Below, piece by piece: positions 57,631 to 57,706 of a stretch of 57,706 nt of DNA. The DNA comes from Planctomycetota bacterium (GTDB taxonomy: Bacteria > Planctomycetota > Phycisphaerae > Phycisphaerales > Phycisphaeraceae). The translations under genes and the position numbers were made by a program. How positions within the stretch are numbered: the first letter of the stretch is position 1; the number at the start of each line of letters is the position of its first letter. The DNA lies in assembly GCA_024279275.1 (NCBI GenBank), contig JAJRRS010000007.1, forward strand, positions 1 through 57,706, written 5' to 3'. The notes beneath the pieces are model-generated. The model was not told the origin of the DNA, did not search any database, and saw only the letters and a program-made list of their open reading frames with translations.

Positions 57631-57706
57631 ACCAATCGCGTAAAAGACTCGTGCGTCGTCGTTTGATTATGCAGGGGAATCCCCCGGCAAAGCCGGGGGC
57701 TGAGGG
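57629..57706. repeat. ATACCAATCGC inverted-repeat element, copy 3, cut by window end
   Basis: ATACCAATCGCGTAAAAGAC then TCGTGCGTCGTCGTTTGAT, and the 30-base REP-like hairpin identical to that at 48571-48600. The right end lies outside the window. Confidence 0.75.

Overview
The window looks like a chromosomal segment of a planctomycete, most likely class Phycisphaerae. The reasons are three secreted proteins ending in PEP-CTERM sorting signals (two with an identical C-terminus), large Sel1-repeat proteins, an FHA protein with a long acidic linker, a PilM-centred cluster with Gly/Tyr-rich tracts, and abundant short palindromic repeats. Nothing marks it as a phage, plasmid or integrative element. 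The + strand is strikingly G+T-rich through most of the window whatever the direction of the genes, which fits one replichore with + as the leading strand; the PEP-CTERM, fab and pilus-like genes are more balanced.

Layout. 0.5-3.8 kb: siroheme nitrite/sulfite reductase (-) and UDP-glucose dehydrogenase (+). 3.9-10.7 kb: envelope or secreted proteins (ankyrin, small secreted protein, EEP hydrolase, 24-repeat-scale Sel1 protein, single-HKD phospholipase-D-like protein). 10.8-14.6 kb: ferric iron ABC transporter (binding protein, permease, ATPase) behind a promoter overlapped by a Fur-box-like site. 14.9-20.1 kb: GNAT, TrkA-type potassium channel, TrhO tRNA hydroxylase, tRNA-Val(UAC), dihydrofolate reductase, thymidylate synthase (one frameshift, one low-complexity insertion), and a stand-alone nuoA. 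20.6-24.6 kb: FHA-TM-VWA protein, tRNA-Glu(UUC), small RG-rich protein. 25.1-28.6 kb: three PEP-CTERM proteins. 28.6-37.6 kb: uvrB, TVP38-DUF547 fusion, glycosyltransferase, SDR39U1 epimerase, MFS transporter, smpB, mnmE; yidC overlaps mnmE and runs to 39.8 kb. 40.1-45.9 kb: a complete fatty-acid operon on the minus strand, rpmF-plsX-fabH-fabD-fabG-acpP-fabF. 46.2-47.8 kb: PadR regulator and a HAAS-TM-STN protein. 48.0-50.4 kb: tRNA-Ala(CGC) and a second Sel1 protein. 51.3-57.4 kb: PilM-PilN-like fusion and two further membrane-anchored proteins.

The most unusual material is (1) the PilM-led three-gene cluster, whose proteins all carry GYGG/GYGQP low-complexity tracts also found in the PadR-linked STN-domain protein, suggesting a divergent type IV pilus or secretion platform; its last gene is cut by a single in-frame TAA; (2) several families of dispersed hairpins and MITE-like elements, including one short hairpin translated in the same frame inside three different coding sites with a compensatory base change; and (3) CCCCGG-rich microsatellites that have expanded inside housekeeping genes (thyA, fabD, ugd, DUF547, a glycosyltransferase). 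All functional statements rest on reading motifs by eye; no database search was possible.
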